A DNA stretch of 48,484 nt from Olsenella_K sp036454645 (GCA_036454645.1 JAZHSQ010000014.1:1-48484), one strand, 5' to 3'. Shown: positions 22,172 to 35,323, numbered from the stretch's first letter. Notes: generated by a model from the letters alone, not told the origin. Made by a program: numbers and translations.

Positions 22172-23653
22172 ATGCGAGGGGACTCTTCGAGGTACGAGGG
22201 CACGGGCGCCGAGGGGGGCGTGCCCTTCGAGAGGCGGCTCGACGCGCGGCTCGTCCTCTCGGTCGTCGCCGCGGGCATCATGTCCTTCTCGGGCGTCGTG
22301 GTGGAGACGGCCATGAACGTGACCTTCCCCGCCCTCATGGCGGAGTTCTCCGTCGGCACCTCCACGGTCCAGTGGATGACCACCGCCTACCTGCTGATCC
22401 TCGCGATCATCATCCCCACCTCCGGCTATCTCAACCGCAGGTTCAGGACCAGGCCGGTCTTCCTCGTGGCCATGTGCTTCTACATCTCCGGCATCGTCTG
22501 CGGCGCCACGGCCCAGAGCTTCGGCGCGCTCCTGCTCGGGCGCTGCCTCGAGGGCACGGGCACGGGAATCGCGCTGCCCCTCATGTTCAACATCATCCAG
22601 GAGCAGGCGCCCGAGCGGCAGATGGGCACCATGATGGGCATCGGGAGCCTGGTCTGCGCCCTCGCGCCGGCAGTGGGCCCCTCGCTCGGCGGCTGGATCT
22701 CCGAGAACCTCGGCTGGCGCTGGATCTTCCTCGCGCTGCTCCCCGTCCTGCTGGTCGCGCTCGTCCTGGGCCTCTGCTCTATCCGCCAGAGCCACGCGGT
22801 CGCGCGCGAGCGCTTCGACGTCAGGGGCTGGCTCGTCCTGGACGCCTCCTTCGTGTGCCTCGTGCTCTCGAGCTCCGAGGCCGGCGTGCTCGGCTTCGCG
22901 AGCCCGGCCGTCCTCGGCCTCCTCGCGGCCTTCGCGGTCCTTCTCCTCGCCTTCGCGCGCGTCGAGCGCTCCCGGGAGCGGCCCCTGATCGACCTCTCGA
23001 TACTCGGGAGCCGGCGCTTCCGCCTGACCCTGCTCTCGCTCGTCTGCATGCAGTTCACGGTGCTCGCGCTCTCGTTCCTGCTACCCAACTACTCGCAGCT
23101 CGTCATGGGCACCGGCGCCACGGCCGCGGGCTCCATCCTGCTGCCCGGCTGCCTCGTCGGCGCCATGCTGGCCCCCGTCTCCGGGCGCGTCTACGACCGC
23201 CTGGGGGCAGCGCGCCCCATCCTCTGCGGCTGCGCGTGCCAGCTCGTGGCGTGCGCGCTGCTGCTCGCAACGGCCGATGCGCAGGCGACCCTCACGGCGA
23301 CCCTGCTCTACCTCGTCTTCGCCTTCGGCCAGGGTCTCCTCGCCGGAAACCTCATGACCAGCGCGCTCTCGGCGCTTCCCGTCCGCACCAAGCCCGACGG
23401 CAACGCCTCGGTCAACACGCTCGTGCAGCTCGCGGGCGCCCTCGGCACGAGCGTCGTCACGACCATCGTCAACGCCTGCCAGGCCGCCGCCCTCGCCGCG
23501 GGGGCCGCCGCCGGCAGCGAGGCCTACGCGCTCGCGACCATGCGGGGCACCCGCGCCTCGTTCGCCGTCCTGGTCGCCCTGACCCTCGCCGACCTCGCCC
23601 TCCAGCTGCGCGTCCTTCTCGGCGGACGCGCGAAGGCGGACGCTCGTGCATAA
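22172..23653 (+). CDS. MFS transporter, DHA2 (EmrB/QacA) drug-exporter family
   Basis: 493 residues from the ATG at 22172, preceded by GGGAGGACG. Longer in-frame starts upstream would cross the palindrome and are rejected. Many membrane helices are visible, consistent with the 14-helix DHA2 layout. Motif A lies in the first cytoplasmic loop (SGYLNRRFRTRPVF). Motif C (family gxxxGPxxGG) is seen as APAVGPSLGGWI, marking a proton-driven antiporter. The first helix carries the DHA2-like VVETAMNVTFPAL pattern (the usual DxTIVNVALP region). It likely exports a toxic small molecule. Substrate unknown. The adjacent peptidase gene starts 25 bases later and may be co-transcribed. Confidence 0.93.
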   Translation: MRGDSSRYEGTGAEGGVPFERRLDARLVLSVVAAGIMSFSGVVVETAMNVTFPALMAEFSVGTSTVQWMTTAYLLILAIIIPTSGYLNRRFRTRPVFLVAMCFYISGIVCGATAQSFGALLLGRCLEGTGTGIALPLMFNIIQEQAPERQMGTMMGIGSLVCALAPAVGPSLGGWISENLGWRWIFLALLPVLLVALVLGLCSIRQSHAVARERFDVRGWLVLDASFVCLVLSSSEAGVLGFASPAVLGLLAAFAVLLLAFARVERSRERPLIDLSILGSRRFRLTLLSLVCMQFTVLALSFLLPNYSQLVMGTGATAAGSILLPGCLVGAMLAPVSGRVYDRLGAARPILCGCACQLVACALLLATADAQATLTATLLYLVFAFGQGLLAGNLMTSALSALPVRTKPDGNASVNTLVQLAGALGTSVVTTIVNACQAAALAAGAAAGSEAYALATMRGTRASFAVLVALTLADLALQLRVLLGGRAKADARA

Positions 23654-23678
23654 TGGACGCGACGACCGAGGAGGAAGC

Positions 23679-24899
23679 ATGCCCACGACCGACCAGGCGC
23701 GGACGACAGGCGCCGCCACGAACGAGAAGGGCGCGCCCGAGCGCCCCCGTAACCCGCTCCCGACCATCGCGAGCGCCCGCGCCTACGCCTCGCGCGTGCT
23801 GCCGCAGGAGGTGGAGCTGCTGAAGACCCTCGCGCGGATTCCGTCCCCCTCGGGGCACGAGGAGGCCCGCGCGCGCTTCGTAATCGAGTGGCTTCTCGCC
23901 GCCGGCGCCTCGCGCGTCAAGGTGGACGGCGCCAAGAACGCCATCTGCCTCGTCGGCGACCCGGCCGCCCCGAGGCTCGTGGCCTTCTCCGCCCACACCG
24001 ACATCGTGGCGCCCGACCTCTCGCGCCTGCCGATGCACGAGGACAAGAACCGCCTCTTCGCGCCCGGCGTCGGCGACGACACGGCCAACCTCGTCGGCCT
24101 GCTCATGGCGGCGCGCTACCTGCTCGCCAACCCGGCGCTGCTCCCGCCCGACACCGCCGCGCTCGTGGTGGCGAACTCCTGCGAGGAGGGCCTCGGCAAC
24201 CTGCGCGGCACGCGCGCCATCTACGAGGAGTACGGCTCGAGGATCTGCGAGCACCACAGCTTCGACCTCTACCTGCCGCAGGTCATCACCCACGCCGTGG
24301 GGTCGCACCGCTACCGGATCACCTGCACGACCCAGGGCGGGCACTCCCTGCGCGACTTCGGGCGCACCAACGCGATCGAGGTCCTCTGCCAGGTCGTGGA
24401 GGGGCTCTACGCGCTCGACCCGCCCGAGGGCGTGACGTACAACGTCGGCACCATCAAGGGCGGCTCGACCGTCAACAGCATCGCCGCCAACGCGACGATG
24501 ACCGTGGAGTACCGCGCCCAGAGCCAGGCGTCGCTGCTGCGCCTCCACGACCGCCTCATGCACATCGTGCACGAGGCCGAGCGCCCCGACGCGCGCATCG
24601 ACGTGCAGCTCATCGGCGACCGCCCGTGCGACAGCGGGGTGGACCAGGAGAAGCTCGCGGTCATCGAGAGCGAGGCGGCCGAGGTCGTCGAGGCCGTCAC
24701 GGGCGAGAAGCCCGACCTCACGCCGGCCTCGACCGACGCCAACATCCCCCTCTCGCTCAAGGTCCCCGCCGTGAACGTGGGCGCCGTGCGCGGCGGGCTG
24801 CTCCACACCCGCGACGAGTGGGTGAGCGAGGCGAGCCTGGTGGACGGCCTCACGGTCATCCTCGGCATCATGCTCAAGGCGCTCGCGCGCTATCGTTAG
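23679..24899 (+). CDS. M20-family metallopeptidase, peptidase T-like
   Basis: 406 residues from the ATG at 23679, with GAGGAGGAAG upstream. A two-zinc aminopeptidase or dipeptidase fold: His106 and Asp108 in FSAHTDIV, the bridging Asp in GVGDDTANL (133-134), Glu169-Glu170 in SCEEGLGN, and a late His in LLHTRDEWV. A lid/dimerisation domain with GGHSLRDFGRTNAIE and IKGGSTVNSIAANATM sits between. Closest in style to PepT and related tripeptidases or M20 peptidases of Firmicutes. The first 40 residues are a poorly conserved tail. Cytoplasmic, no signal peptide. Substrate (probably small peptides) is inferred. Confidence 0.88.
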   Translation: MPTTDQARTTGAATNEKGAPERPRNPLPTIASARAYASRVLPQEVELLKTLARIPSPSGHEEARARFVIEWLLAAGASRVKVDGAKNAICLVGDPAAPRLVAFSAHTDIVAPDLSRLPMHEDKNRLFAPGVGDDTANLVGLLMAARYLLANPALLPPDTAALVVANSCEEGLGNLRGTRAIYEEYGSRICEHHSFDLYLPQVITHAVGSHRYRITCTTQGGHSLRDFGRTNAIEVLCQVVEGLYALDPPEGVTYNVGTIKGGSTVNSIAANATMTVEYRAQSQASLLRLHDRLMHIVHEAERPDARIDVQLIGDRPCDSGVDQEKLAVIESEAAEVVEAVTGEKPDLTPASTDANIPLSLKVPAVNVGAVRGGLLHTRDEWVSEASLVDGLTVILGIMLKALARYR

Positions 24900-24932
24900 G
24901 CCACGGCAGGAAGCGACGGAAGGGCGGCTACG

Positions 24933-25817
24933 GTGGAAGCACAGGAGAAGGAGCAGGACGCGCAGGCAGCAGGCGCCGCGCGTGCGGCGTCCGGCGCCGA
25001 CGCGGCGCCCGGCGCGTCCGCGAGCACGGTGCCCGGCGCAGCCGCAACCCCGCGCGAGGAGACCGCGACCGACCGCCTCCAGATCGTGCTCGGCCGCGAG
25101 GGCCTCGACCTTCTCCGCCGCTCCACGGTCATGGTGCTCGGCCTCGGCGGCGTGGGCTCCAACTGCGCGGTCGCGCTCGCCCGCGGCGGCGTCGGCGGCC
25201 TCGTGCTCGTCGACCGCGACGTGGTGGGGCCCTCCAACATCAACCGCCAGGCGGTCGCGCGCGTGAGCACCCTCGGACGCGACAAGACCGAGGCCATGCG
25301 CGAGCTCGTGGCCGACATCAACCCCGCCTGCCGCGTGACCTGCCTCAAGGCCTTCATAGAGAAGGACCGCGTCGCCGAGCAGCTCGGCACCCTCCCCCGG
25401 CCCGACTACGTCGTCGACGCCATCGACACCGTGGCCCAGAAGCTCGCCATCGCGAGGTGGTGCGCCGACGAGGGCCTCCGCGAGATCTCCTCCATGGGCG
25501 GGGCCAACAAGATCGACCCCACCCGCTTCCGCGTCTCCGACATCTCCCGCACCGAGGTCGACCCGCTCTGCCGCGTCATGCGCAAGGAGTGCCGCCGCGG
25601 CATCAAGGGGCTCAAGGTGCTCTGGTCCGACGAGGTCCCGCTTGCGGTCGAGCCCATCGACGGCCCGCGCGACCACAGCACGAGGCCGGCCGACAAGGGC
25701 TCGATCCTCGGGACGATGAGCTACATCCCGCCCGTCATGGGCCAGATAATCGCAGGCCGCGTCATCTGCGACCTCGTCGGGCTCGAGTGCGCCCAGCCGG
25801 GCCGCGGGGGCTGGTAG
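24933..25817 (+). CDS. tcdA: tRNA threonylcarbamoyladenosine dehydratase (ThiF/E1-like)
   Basis: 294 residues from a GTG at 24933, with GGAAGGG about nine bases upstream. TcdA uses ATP to cyclise t6A37 in tRNAs that read ANN codons. The E1-like nucleotide fold is clear: STVMVLGLGGVGSNCA (from residue 65), VDRDVVGPSNINRQ, RDKTEAM, and the DYVVDAIDTVAQK block. The SSMGGANKIDPTRF region and RKECRRGIKGLKVLWSDE match TcdA/CsdL rather than MoeB or ThiF, and no zinc CxxC pairs are seen. The first 43 residues are an Ala/Gly-rich tail not typical of the family, so a later start is possible but no better ribosome site was found. One base separates its stop from the next gene's start. Confidence 0.9.
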   Translation: MEAQEKEQDAQAAGAARAASGADAAPGASASTVPGAAATPREETATDRLQIVLGREGLDLLRRSTVMVLGLGGVGSNCAVALARGGVGGLVLVDRDVVGPSNINRQAVARVSTLGRDKTEAMRELVADINPACRVTCLKAFIEKDRVAEQLGTLPRPDYVVDAIDTVAQKLAIARWCADEGLREISSMGGANKIDPTRFRVSDISRTEVDPLCRVMRKECRRGIKGLKVLWSDEVPLAVEPIDGPRDHSTRPADKGSILGTMSYIPPVMGQIIAGRVICDLVGLECAQPGRGGW

Positions 25818-25818
25818 C

Positions 25819-26706
25819 GTGTCCGCGGCGGCCGACGCGCTCGCTCAAGGCCCGCTCGACGCCTCGGGCGCGCCTGGCCCCAGCTGCGCGGCCCTGCGCC
25901 TTTGCGACGCCCACGTCCACGTGGACCTCATGTCCAACGCGCCCGAGGTCGTGGCCTGCGCCGAGCGCGACGGCGTCGCCCTGTTCGCCAACACCGTGGA
26001 GCCCTCGGCCTTCCTCGCGGCGCGCCGCGAGCCCTGGTCCTCCTCGCCCAACGTGAGGCTCGGGCTCGGCCTGCACCCGTGGTGGGTCGCGGACGGCCGC
26101 GTGGGCGAGGAGGACCTCGAGCTCCTGGAGTCCTTTGGCGACGTCCCCTACGTGGGCGAGGTGGGGCTCGACTTCTCCGACCGCCACAGCGACCCCGCGT
26201 CCCACGACCGCCAGCTTGAGGCGTTCCGCCGCGCGGTGCGGGTCGCGGTGCGCTCGGAGGCGGTCGTCTCGATACACTCGGTCTCCTCCGCCGACGCGTG
26301 CCTGGACGTCTTGGATGAGGCTGGCGCCCTGGGCCCTGGGGACGTCGGGGGGCGCTGCCGCTGCGTCCTGCACTGGTTCTCCGGCTCCACGCCGCAGCTC
26401 TGGCGCGCCATCCGGGCGGGCTGCTACTTCTCCGTGAACGAGAGGCAGGTCCGCACCCGCAGGGCCAGGGAGCAGCTGAAGCTCGTCCCGGCGGACAGGC
26501 TCCTGCTCGAGACGGACCTGCCCGCACGCGAGGGAGAGCCCCTTCCCGAGGGGGAGCTGGAGGGGTCGCTCGAGCGCGCCCTCGCAGGGCTCGCACGGAT
26601 CCGCTCCGCCGGTCACGCCGACGCTGACCCGCAGGTCGACCCGGCCTTCGTCGAGGCGCTCCTCGCGAGCTGCGCCGAGAACGCCCGCCGGCTCCTCGAC
26701 CTGTAG
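25819..26706 (+). CDS. TatD-family metal-dependent hydrolase
   Basis: 295 residues from a GTG at 25819, one base past the tcdA stop, so almost certainly co-translated. TIM-barrel metal hydrolase: CDAHVHVD (His32, His34), GLGLHPWW, VGEVGLDFS (metal-bridging Glu), SIHSVSS, VLHWFSG and LLLETDLPA (catalytic Asp), in the usual order. Family members act as 3'-5' DNA/RNA exonucleases. The exact substrate here is unknown. Pairing of tcdA with tatD is compatible with tRNA or nucleic-acid upkeep. The N-terminal 25 residues are a low-complexity tail. Confidence 0.9.
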   Translation: MSAAADALAQGPLDASGAPGPSCAALRLCDAHVHVDLMSNAPEVVACAERDGVALFANTVEPSAFLAARREPWSSSPNVRLGLGLHPWWVADGRVGEEDLELLESFGDVPYVGEVGLDFSDRHSDPASHDRQLEAFRRAVRVAVRSEAVVSIHSVSSADACLDVLDEAGALGPGDVGGRCRCVLHWFSGSTPQLWRAIRAGCYFSVNERQVRTRRAREQLKLVPADRLLLETDLPAREGEPLPEGELEGSLERALAGLARIRSAGHADADPQVDPAFVEALLASCAENARRLLDL

Positions 26707-26743
26707 CCTGCTCGCGGCCGCCGCAGCTTTCAAAACGGATTTG

Positions 26744-26922
26744 TGCAGTTCCGCCACTTACGGACGGGTCGAGGGCGCGACGCGAACCGTTCTGTGGTCA
26801 CGACCACGTCTCCGGCCCCCTCTGGTTCTCCGAATCCTGGGGAAACGTCGAGGCTGACCCCGAATCGAGCCGCCGTGCGCCTCCGGTCCGTCCGCGACCC
26901 GTCCCTAACTTGTCCAATTGCA
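26744..26922. repeat. Intergenic element with 27-base inverted ends, copy 2
   Basis: Left end 26744-26770 is TGCA, 14 bases, GGACGGGTC. Right end 26896-26922 is GACCCGTCC, 14 bases, TGCA. Spacing is identical to the copy at 4378-4546. The interior has TGGGGAAACGT (26838-26848), the reverse-complement counterpart of AACGTTTTCCCAG in copy 1, so this copy is inverted and diverged. Total 179 bases against 169. No open frame inside. Like copy 1 it lies between the 3' ends of two convergent genes. Confidence 0.7.
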
Positions 26923-27060
26923 GAATCCCGTGTTGAGAACTGCATCGGGGGCGCGGCGGCCCGGACGAGCGACGTCCCGCGGAACCCGCGGCTGCGCCCG
27001 GACCAGCGTCGACCCGCAGCGACCAGGGCAAACGGCGTCGCACGGCGTCCGGGCAACGAC

Positions 27061-27093
27061 GAGCCCCGGCGGGCGCGTGGCCTGCCGGGGCTC
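27061..27093. terminator. Hairpin terminator after valS
   Basis: GAGCCCCGGC at 27061-27070 pairs with GCCGGGGCTC at 27084-27093; the 13-base loop holds a further possible GG/CC pair. It lies about 27 bases past the valS stop on the minus strand. No strong T-run. Confidence 0.6.
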
Positions 27094-27119
27094 TTGGAAC
27101 GCAGCCTCTCGCGCGAAGC

Positions 27120-29807
<2,688 letters not shown>

Positions 29808-29894
29808 GCTGATATCACCTCACACGTCGCCTCGGACGGTCGGTGTCGGCACTCGTGTATTGGGCGCGCGCCGCCGGGCGGGGCATTGCCGATA

Positions 29895-29917
29895 GGCGCC
29901 TGCGGAGCGCAGGCGCC
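29895..29917 (-). terminator. Perfect hairpin between coiled-coil gene and valS
   Basis: GGCGCCTGCG, three bases, CGCAGGCGCC: a perfect 10-pair stem, 22 bases past the coiled-coil gene stop and about 90 bases before valS on the same strand. Most likely the terminator of the upstream gene. An attenuator for valS is the alternative. Confidence 0.65.
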
Positions 29918-29938
29918 AAAGAGCATACCACGCCGCCC

Positions 29939-31546
29939 CTAGCGCGAGTCGATCTCCGCCATGATGAGGGCGACCTCGGCGTCGGCCAGCCTGGAGTTGG
30001 CCTCGTCGAGGCGCGCCTGCGCGGCGGAGAGGTCCTCCTTCGAGCGACGGTAGGCGGCCGCGAGCTCGCCGATCTTGGTCTCGGACTCCTCGAGCGCCGC
30101 CTTGTGCGCCTCGATCCTGGCCTCCATCTCGCCCACGGCGCGCTCCTGCGCGGCGAGAAGGGCGTCCGCCTCGCGGTTCCTCTCCTCGTGCGCGCGGATC
30201 TGCTCGTCCGCGGCGGCAAGCTCCTCCTGCGCGGCCTCGCGCTCGGCGCGCGTGCGCTCCACGGCCATCACGGCCTGGCGCACCTCCTCGCGACGGGTCG
30301 CGAGCGCGTCGGAGGCGACCTGGCTCTCGTGGCCCTGGCGCACAGCGTCGTCCTGGAGCTCCTTCAGGCCCCGCTGCAGCTCGGCGTTGCTCCGCGCGGC
30401 CACCTCGCGCTCGCCCTTGGCGCTCTCCACGGCCGCCTCGGCCTGCCCGGCCTCCTCCTCGAGGGCGCGCAGCTCCTCCTCTGCGGCCTCGCTGGCGGCC
30501 TTGTCCCTCACGACGGCGTCCTTGGCCTCCTTGAGCTCGCGCTCGGCCCGAGCGAGGCCGGCGTTGGCGCGGTCGAGGTCGCCCTTGTCGCGGTCGCACG
30601 CGAGGCGGGCGCGGATGGCCTCCACGTCCGCGTCCGCGAGGGCGGTGAGCGCCTGGGTGTTCACGGTCATCGCGGCGCTGCGCACGTCGCTCGCGCTCGC
30701 GTAGGCGGAGACCGCCTCGGAGTAGGCGCCCTTCGCCGCCTCGTCGTCCGCGTAGGCGTCGTGCTGCCGCTCGTGCATCTCGGCCTCCGCCTTGTCGCAG
30801 GCGGCGATGGCCGTCTTGAGGTTGGCCTGCGCGGCGTCGTAGTCGTGCTTCGCGGCCGCGGCGGCCTTCTCCGCCAGGATCTGCTTCCTGCGCGACGCCT
30901 CGTAGGCGCGGGCGACGTCCGCCGACGCCGCCTTGGCCTCGTCGTAGGCTCTCTGCTTTCCCGAGACCTCCTCCGCGAGGCCCGCCGACGCGTCCGGCTC
31001 CTGCGCCATGCGCTCACGCGCCGCCTCGAGCGCCTGGCGGGCCGCCTGCGAGGCGAGCTCGGCGCTCTCCTGGGCGGCCGTGGCCACGTCGAGCCTGCGC
31101 TGCGCCTCGGTCGCGCGCTGGACGCGCTCGTCGAGGTCCGCGCGCGAGGCGCTCGCCGTGCTCCCGGCCTCCTCGAGGCGGCGCTGCGCCTCCTTCAGGG
31201 AGCCGTCCGCCTCGTCGCGTGCGCGCTCGGCCTCGGCGATGCCGTCCTCCAGCGAGGCGAGGCGTGCCTTGGCGTCATCGAGCTGCCTCTGGGCGAGCTC
31301 GAACTCGAGCTTGGCCTTCTTGGCGGCGACGGTGTCCGCGGTGCCCTCGTCCCTCTTCGCCCTGAGGCTCGCCCTCAGCTGGTCGAGCGCCGCGCGCGAC
31401 TGGACCCTCTCCTGCTCGGCGGCCTCGAGGGCGCTCTTGGCCGCCTCCGCCGCGGCGTACGCCTCGGCGCGCTCCGCCGTCCTTGCCTCCACCGCCTTGC
31501 TGGCTTCCTGCTGGGCCTTCCGCGCCTCAACCAAGCTGTCGACCAT
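29939..31546 (-). CDS. Large Ala/Glu-rich coiled-coil protein, unknown function
   Basis: 535 residues from the ATG at 31546, preceded by a GGGGGCTCGT ribosome site. An in-frame start at 31633 would cross the leader hairpin and is less likely. Almost the whole chain is predicted coiled coil: long runs of Ala, Glu, Arg, Lys and Gln in heptad-like patterns, with few Gly or Pro. No signal peptide, membrane helix, Walker motif or hinge is seen, so it is not an SMC or Rad50 ATPase. Breaks near residues 185 (MAQEPDASAGLAEE) and 280 (HERQHDAYADDEAAKGAYSE) may divide it into three rods. A scaffold or filament role (DivIVA-like, cytoskeletal) is conceivable but unsupported. It lies between clpX and valS, each side closed by a strong hairpin, so it is probably its own transcription unit. 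Confidence 0.75.
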   Translation of the reverse strand: MVDSLVEARKAQQEASKAVEARTAERAEAYAAAEAAKSALEAAEQERVQSRAALDQLRASLRAKRDEGTADTVAAKKAKLEFELAQRQLDDAKARLASLEDGIAEAERARDEADGSLKEAQRRLEEAGSTASASRADLDERVQRATEAQRRLDVATAAQESAELASQAARQALEAARERMAQEPDASAGLAEEVSGKQRAYDEAKAASADVARAYEASRRKQILAEKAAAAAKHDYDAAQANLKTAIAACDKAEAEMHERQHDAYADDEAAKGAYSEAVSAYASASDVRSAAMTVNTQALTALADADVEAIRARLACDRDKGDLDRANAGLARAERELKEAKDAVVRDKAASEAAEEELRALEEEAGQAEAAVESAKGEREVAARSNAELQRGLKELQDDAVRQGHESQVASDALATRREEVRQAVMAVERTRAEREAAQEELAAADEQIRAHEERNREADALLAAQERAVGEMEARIEAHKAALEESETKIGELAAAYRRSKEDLSAAQARLDEANSRLADAEVALIMAEIDSR

Positions 31547-31568
31547 ACGAGCCCCCAACGATCCCAAA

Positions 31569-31631
31569 GGGCCGGCACGCCCGGCCCCCAACATGTAACG
31601 AGTGTCCGCTCTAGGATAGCAACTGCCTATC
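31569..31631 (-). promoter_or_regulatory. Leader of the coiled-coil gene: hairpin and small palindrome
   Basis: A perfect hairpin GGGCCGG, five bases, CCGGCCC lies at 31569-31587, followed on the minus strand by TTTGGG. Upstream at 31615-31631 is a palindrome, GATAG, seven bases, CTATC, overlapping a possible -35 TTGCTA. The -10 is unclear. Suggests leader or operator control, but each element alone is weak. Confidence 0.35.
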
Positions 31632-31669
31632 ACCCACGCGGGCGGACCGGCGCCAAAACGGAATTAGAG

Positions 31670-31706
31670 CAGAGGGGCGCACCCGCGTCGCGGGCGCGCC
31701 CCTCTG
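31670..31706 (-). terminator. Strong hairpin terminator after clpX
   Basis: CAGAGGGGCGC, A, CCCGCG, T, CGCGGG, C, GCGCCCCTCTG: a nearly perfect long stem about 65 bases past the clpX stop. On the minus strand it is followed by CTCTAATTCCGTTTT. Confidence 0.85.
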
Positions 31707-31772
31707 TCTCTAACTCCCTGCGACGCCTGCCGCAGGCCCCGCCTGCGCGCGGCTGCCGCGCGTCCTTCTCCC

Positions 31773-33062
<1,290 letters not shown>

Positions 33063-33065
33063 CCG

Positions 33066-33686
<621 letters not shown>

Positions 33687-33715
33687 GCGTACCTTCCTTC
33701 TCCAGTTTCGAAGTG

Positions 33716-33746
33716 TGCCCCGGGAGCAAGAGCGGCTCCCGGGGCA
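33716..33746 (-). terminator. Perfect hairpin between tig and clpP
   Basis: TGCCCCGGGAGC at 33716-33727 pairs exactly with GCTCCCGGGGCA at 33735-33746, a 12-pair stem with a seven-base loop. It lies about 60 bases past the tig stop and 30 bases before the clpP start. Terminator of tig, with possible partial read-through into clpP. Confidence 0.8.
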
Positions 33747-33806
33747 CGTCTCATTCCGGGGAGCTATATACCCAAATCCCCGGTCGCATACCAATCGGCG
33801 CTGGCG

Positions 33807-35153
33807 CTACTCGGCGTCACCATCGGACGCGGCCTCGGGCTCGTCGCCCTTGGCGGCCTCGTCCACGACGGTCACCGTGCAGTTCTCCACCAGCCAGTCC
33901 ACGGCCTTGGTGCGGCGGATGGACTCGCGGATGGCCGGGAGGCGGCCCTCCTTCTTGAACTCGTCGATGGAGGCGTCGACGTCGTCCACGCCGGCCCTCT
34001 CGAACTCGGAGCGGACGTCCTCCTCGGTGGCGTCGAAGCCGAGCTTGGCGGCCAGGGCGTCGAGGGCGAGCGCCTGACGGGCGCGCTCGTCGGCCTGCTG
34101 GCGCAGGTCGGCCATGAACTCGTCCGTGGAGATGTTGCGGACGTGCAGGTAGGCGTCGAGCGTCAGGCCCTGGCGCTGCAGCTGCTGCAGGAACTGGCTG
34201 GCGAGCTCGTTGAAGACGTTGTCGGCGTAGTTCTGCGGGACCTCCTCGAGGGTGAGGTGCTTGCCCATGGCCTCGACGACGCGGTCCTCCTTGAGCTCGG
34301 GGAGGCGGTTCTTCTTGTCCTCCTCGATCTCCTCCTTCACGGCGTCCTTGAGCTCGTCGACGGTGTCGAAGCCGAAGTTCTTCTTGACCATCTCGTCGTC
34401 GAGCTCGGGCGTGACGGAGTGCTTGAGGCCGGTGAGCTTCACCTTGGCGGTGTGCTTGACCTCCTTGGCGTCGTCGCCGGCGCCCTCCTCGGTGGTCCAG
34501 GAGACCTCCTTCTCCTCGCCCTTCGTCATGCCGACGATGCCGGAGAGGAGCTCGGCGGGCAGCATCTTGCTGGAGAGGTCGAACATGCGGCCCTCGCCGG
34601 CGTAGCGCTCGGCGCCCTCGACGCTCTCGACGTCGCAGACGGCGGTGTCGGCGGCCTCGGCGGCGCGGTCCTCCTCGACGTCCTCGAGGGTGGTGCGGTA
34701 GGAGACGATCATGTCGAGCTGGGCCTTGACCTCGGCCTCGGTGGCCTCCTCGGGCGGCATCTCGATCGCGGGCGCGTCGTAGGAGTCGAGCTCGACGTCC
34801 GGGCGCACGGGGATGGTCGCGTTGAGCTCGTAGCCGGCGTGCTCCACGACGTTGGCGGCATCGTCACCGAAGTCGACGCGCGCGACGGGCACGCAGTCGA
34901 GCTCCTCGAGCATCAGCGGGGAGACCTCGTTCACGAGGTCGTTGGTGGCCTGCGCGAGGACGGCGTCCCTGCCGATGATGCTGTTGATCACGGGACGGGG
35001 CGCGTGGCCGCGACGGAAGCCCTGGAAGTTGTACTGACGGGCGATGTCCTTGTAGGTCTTGGCGACCGCGGCGTCGACGTCCTTCTTGTCGACGACGACC
35101 TTGGCGACGAGCTTGCCGTCCTCGGGCTTCTCAGTGGTGACGGTGATGTTCAA
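33807..35153 (-). CDS. tig: Trigger factor chaperone
   Basis: 448 residues from a TTG start with GGAGGAACG directly upstream. Ribosome-bound chaperone and prolyl isomerase. The ribosome-docking signature is in NFQGFRRGHAPRPV, followed by the N-domain, a PPIase-like middle domain (about 150-240), and a helical C-domain starting near LDDEMVKKNFGFDT. The C-terminal tail is acidic (KGDEPEAASDGDAE). The order tig-clpP-clpX is a widespread bacterial arrangement linking folding and degradation. tRNA-Leu lies 62 bases upstream on the same strand. Confidence 0.97.
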   Translation of the reverse strand: MNITVTTEKPEDGKLVAKVVVDKKDVDAAVAKTYKDIARQYNFQGFRRGHAPRPVINSIIGRDAVLAQATNDLVNEVSPLMLEELDCVPVARVDFGDDAANVVEHAGYELNATIPVRPDVELDSYDAPAIEMPPEEATEAEVKAQLDMIVSYRTTLEDVEEDRAAEAADTAVCDVESVEGAERYAGEGRMFDLSSKMLPAELLSGIVGMTKGEEKEVSWTTEEGAGDDAKEVKHTAKVKLTGLKHSVTPELDDEMVKKNFGFDTVDELKDAVKEEIEEDKKNRLPELKEDRVVEAMGKHLTLEEVPQNYADNVFNELASQFLQQLQRQGLTLDAYLHVRNISTDEFMADLRQQADERARQALALDALAAKLGFDATEEDVRSEFERAGVDDVDASIDEFKKEGRLPAIRESIRRTKAVDWLVENCTVTVVDEAAKGDEPEAASDGDAE

Positions 35154-35215
35154 CGTTCCTCCAGTGTCTCATGGCCTCGGGCTTACCTTGAGGCCCGATT
35201 GCCGTTTCTACCAGA

Positions 35216-35302
35216 TGGTGCGGGCGAAAGGATTTGAACCTTCACGGGATCGCTCCCACTGGAACCTAAATCCAGCGCGTCTACCTGTTCCGCCACGCCC
35301 GC
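35216..35302 (-). tRNA. tRNA-Leu (anticodon UAG)
   Basis: 87 bases on the minus strand with acceptor GCGGGCG/CGCCCGC, discriminator A and an encoded CCA end. The anticodon stem CTGGA/TCCAG encloses the loop TTTAGGT, giving UAG. The long variable arm of class II tRNAs is present (GGGAGCGATCCC). The T-arm reads GGTTCAAATCC. Confidence 0.95.
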
Positions 35303-35323
35303 ATGGGAATAAACAGCTCTCTG

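Larger units (their letters stand above)
26707..27119. other. Convergent intergenic region with inverted-end element
   Basis: 413 bases between tatD (+) and valS (-). No credible coding sequence. It contains the second inverted-end repeat (26744-26922) and the valS terminator hairpin (27061-27093). The remaining 26923-27060 shows nothing recognisable. Confidence 0.65.
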
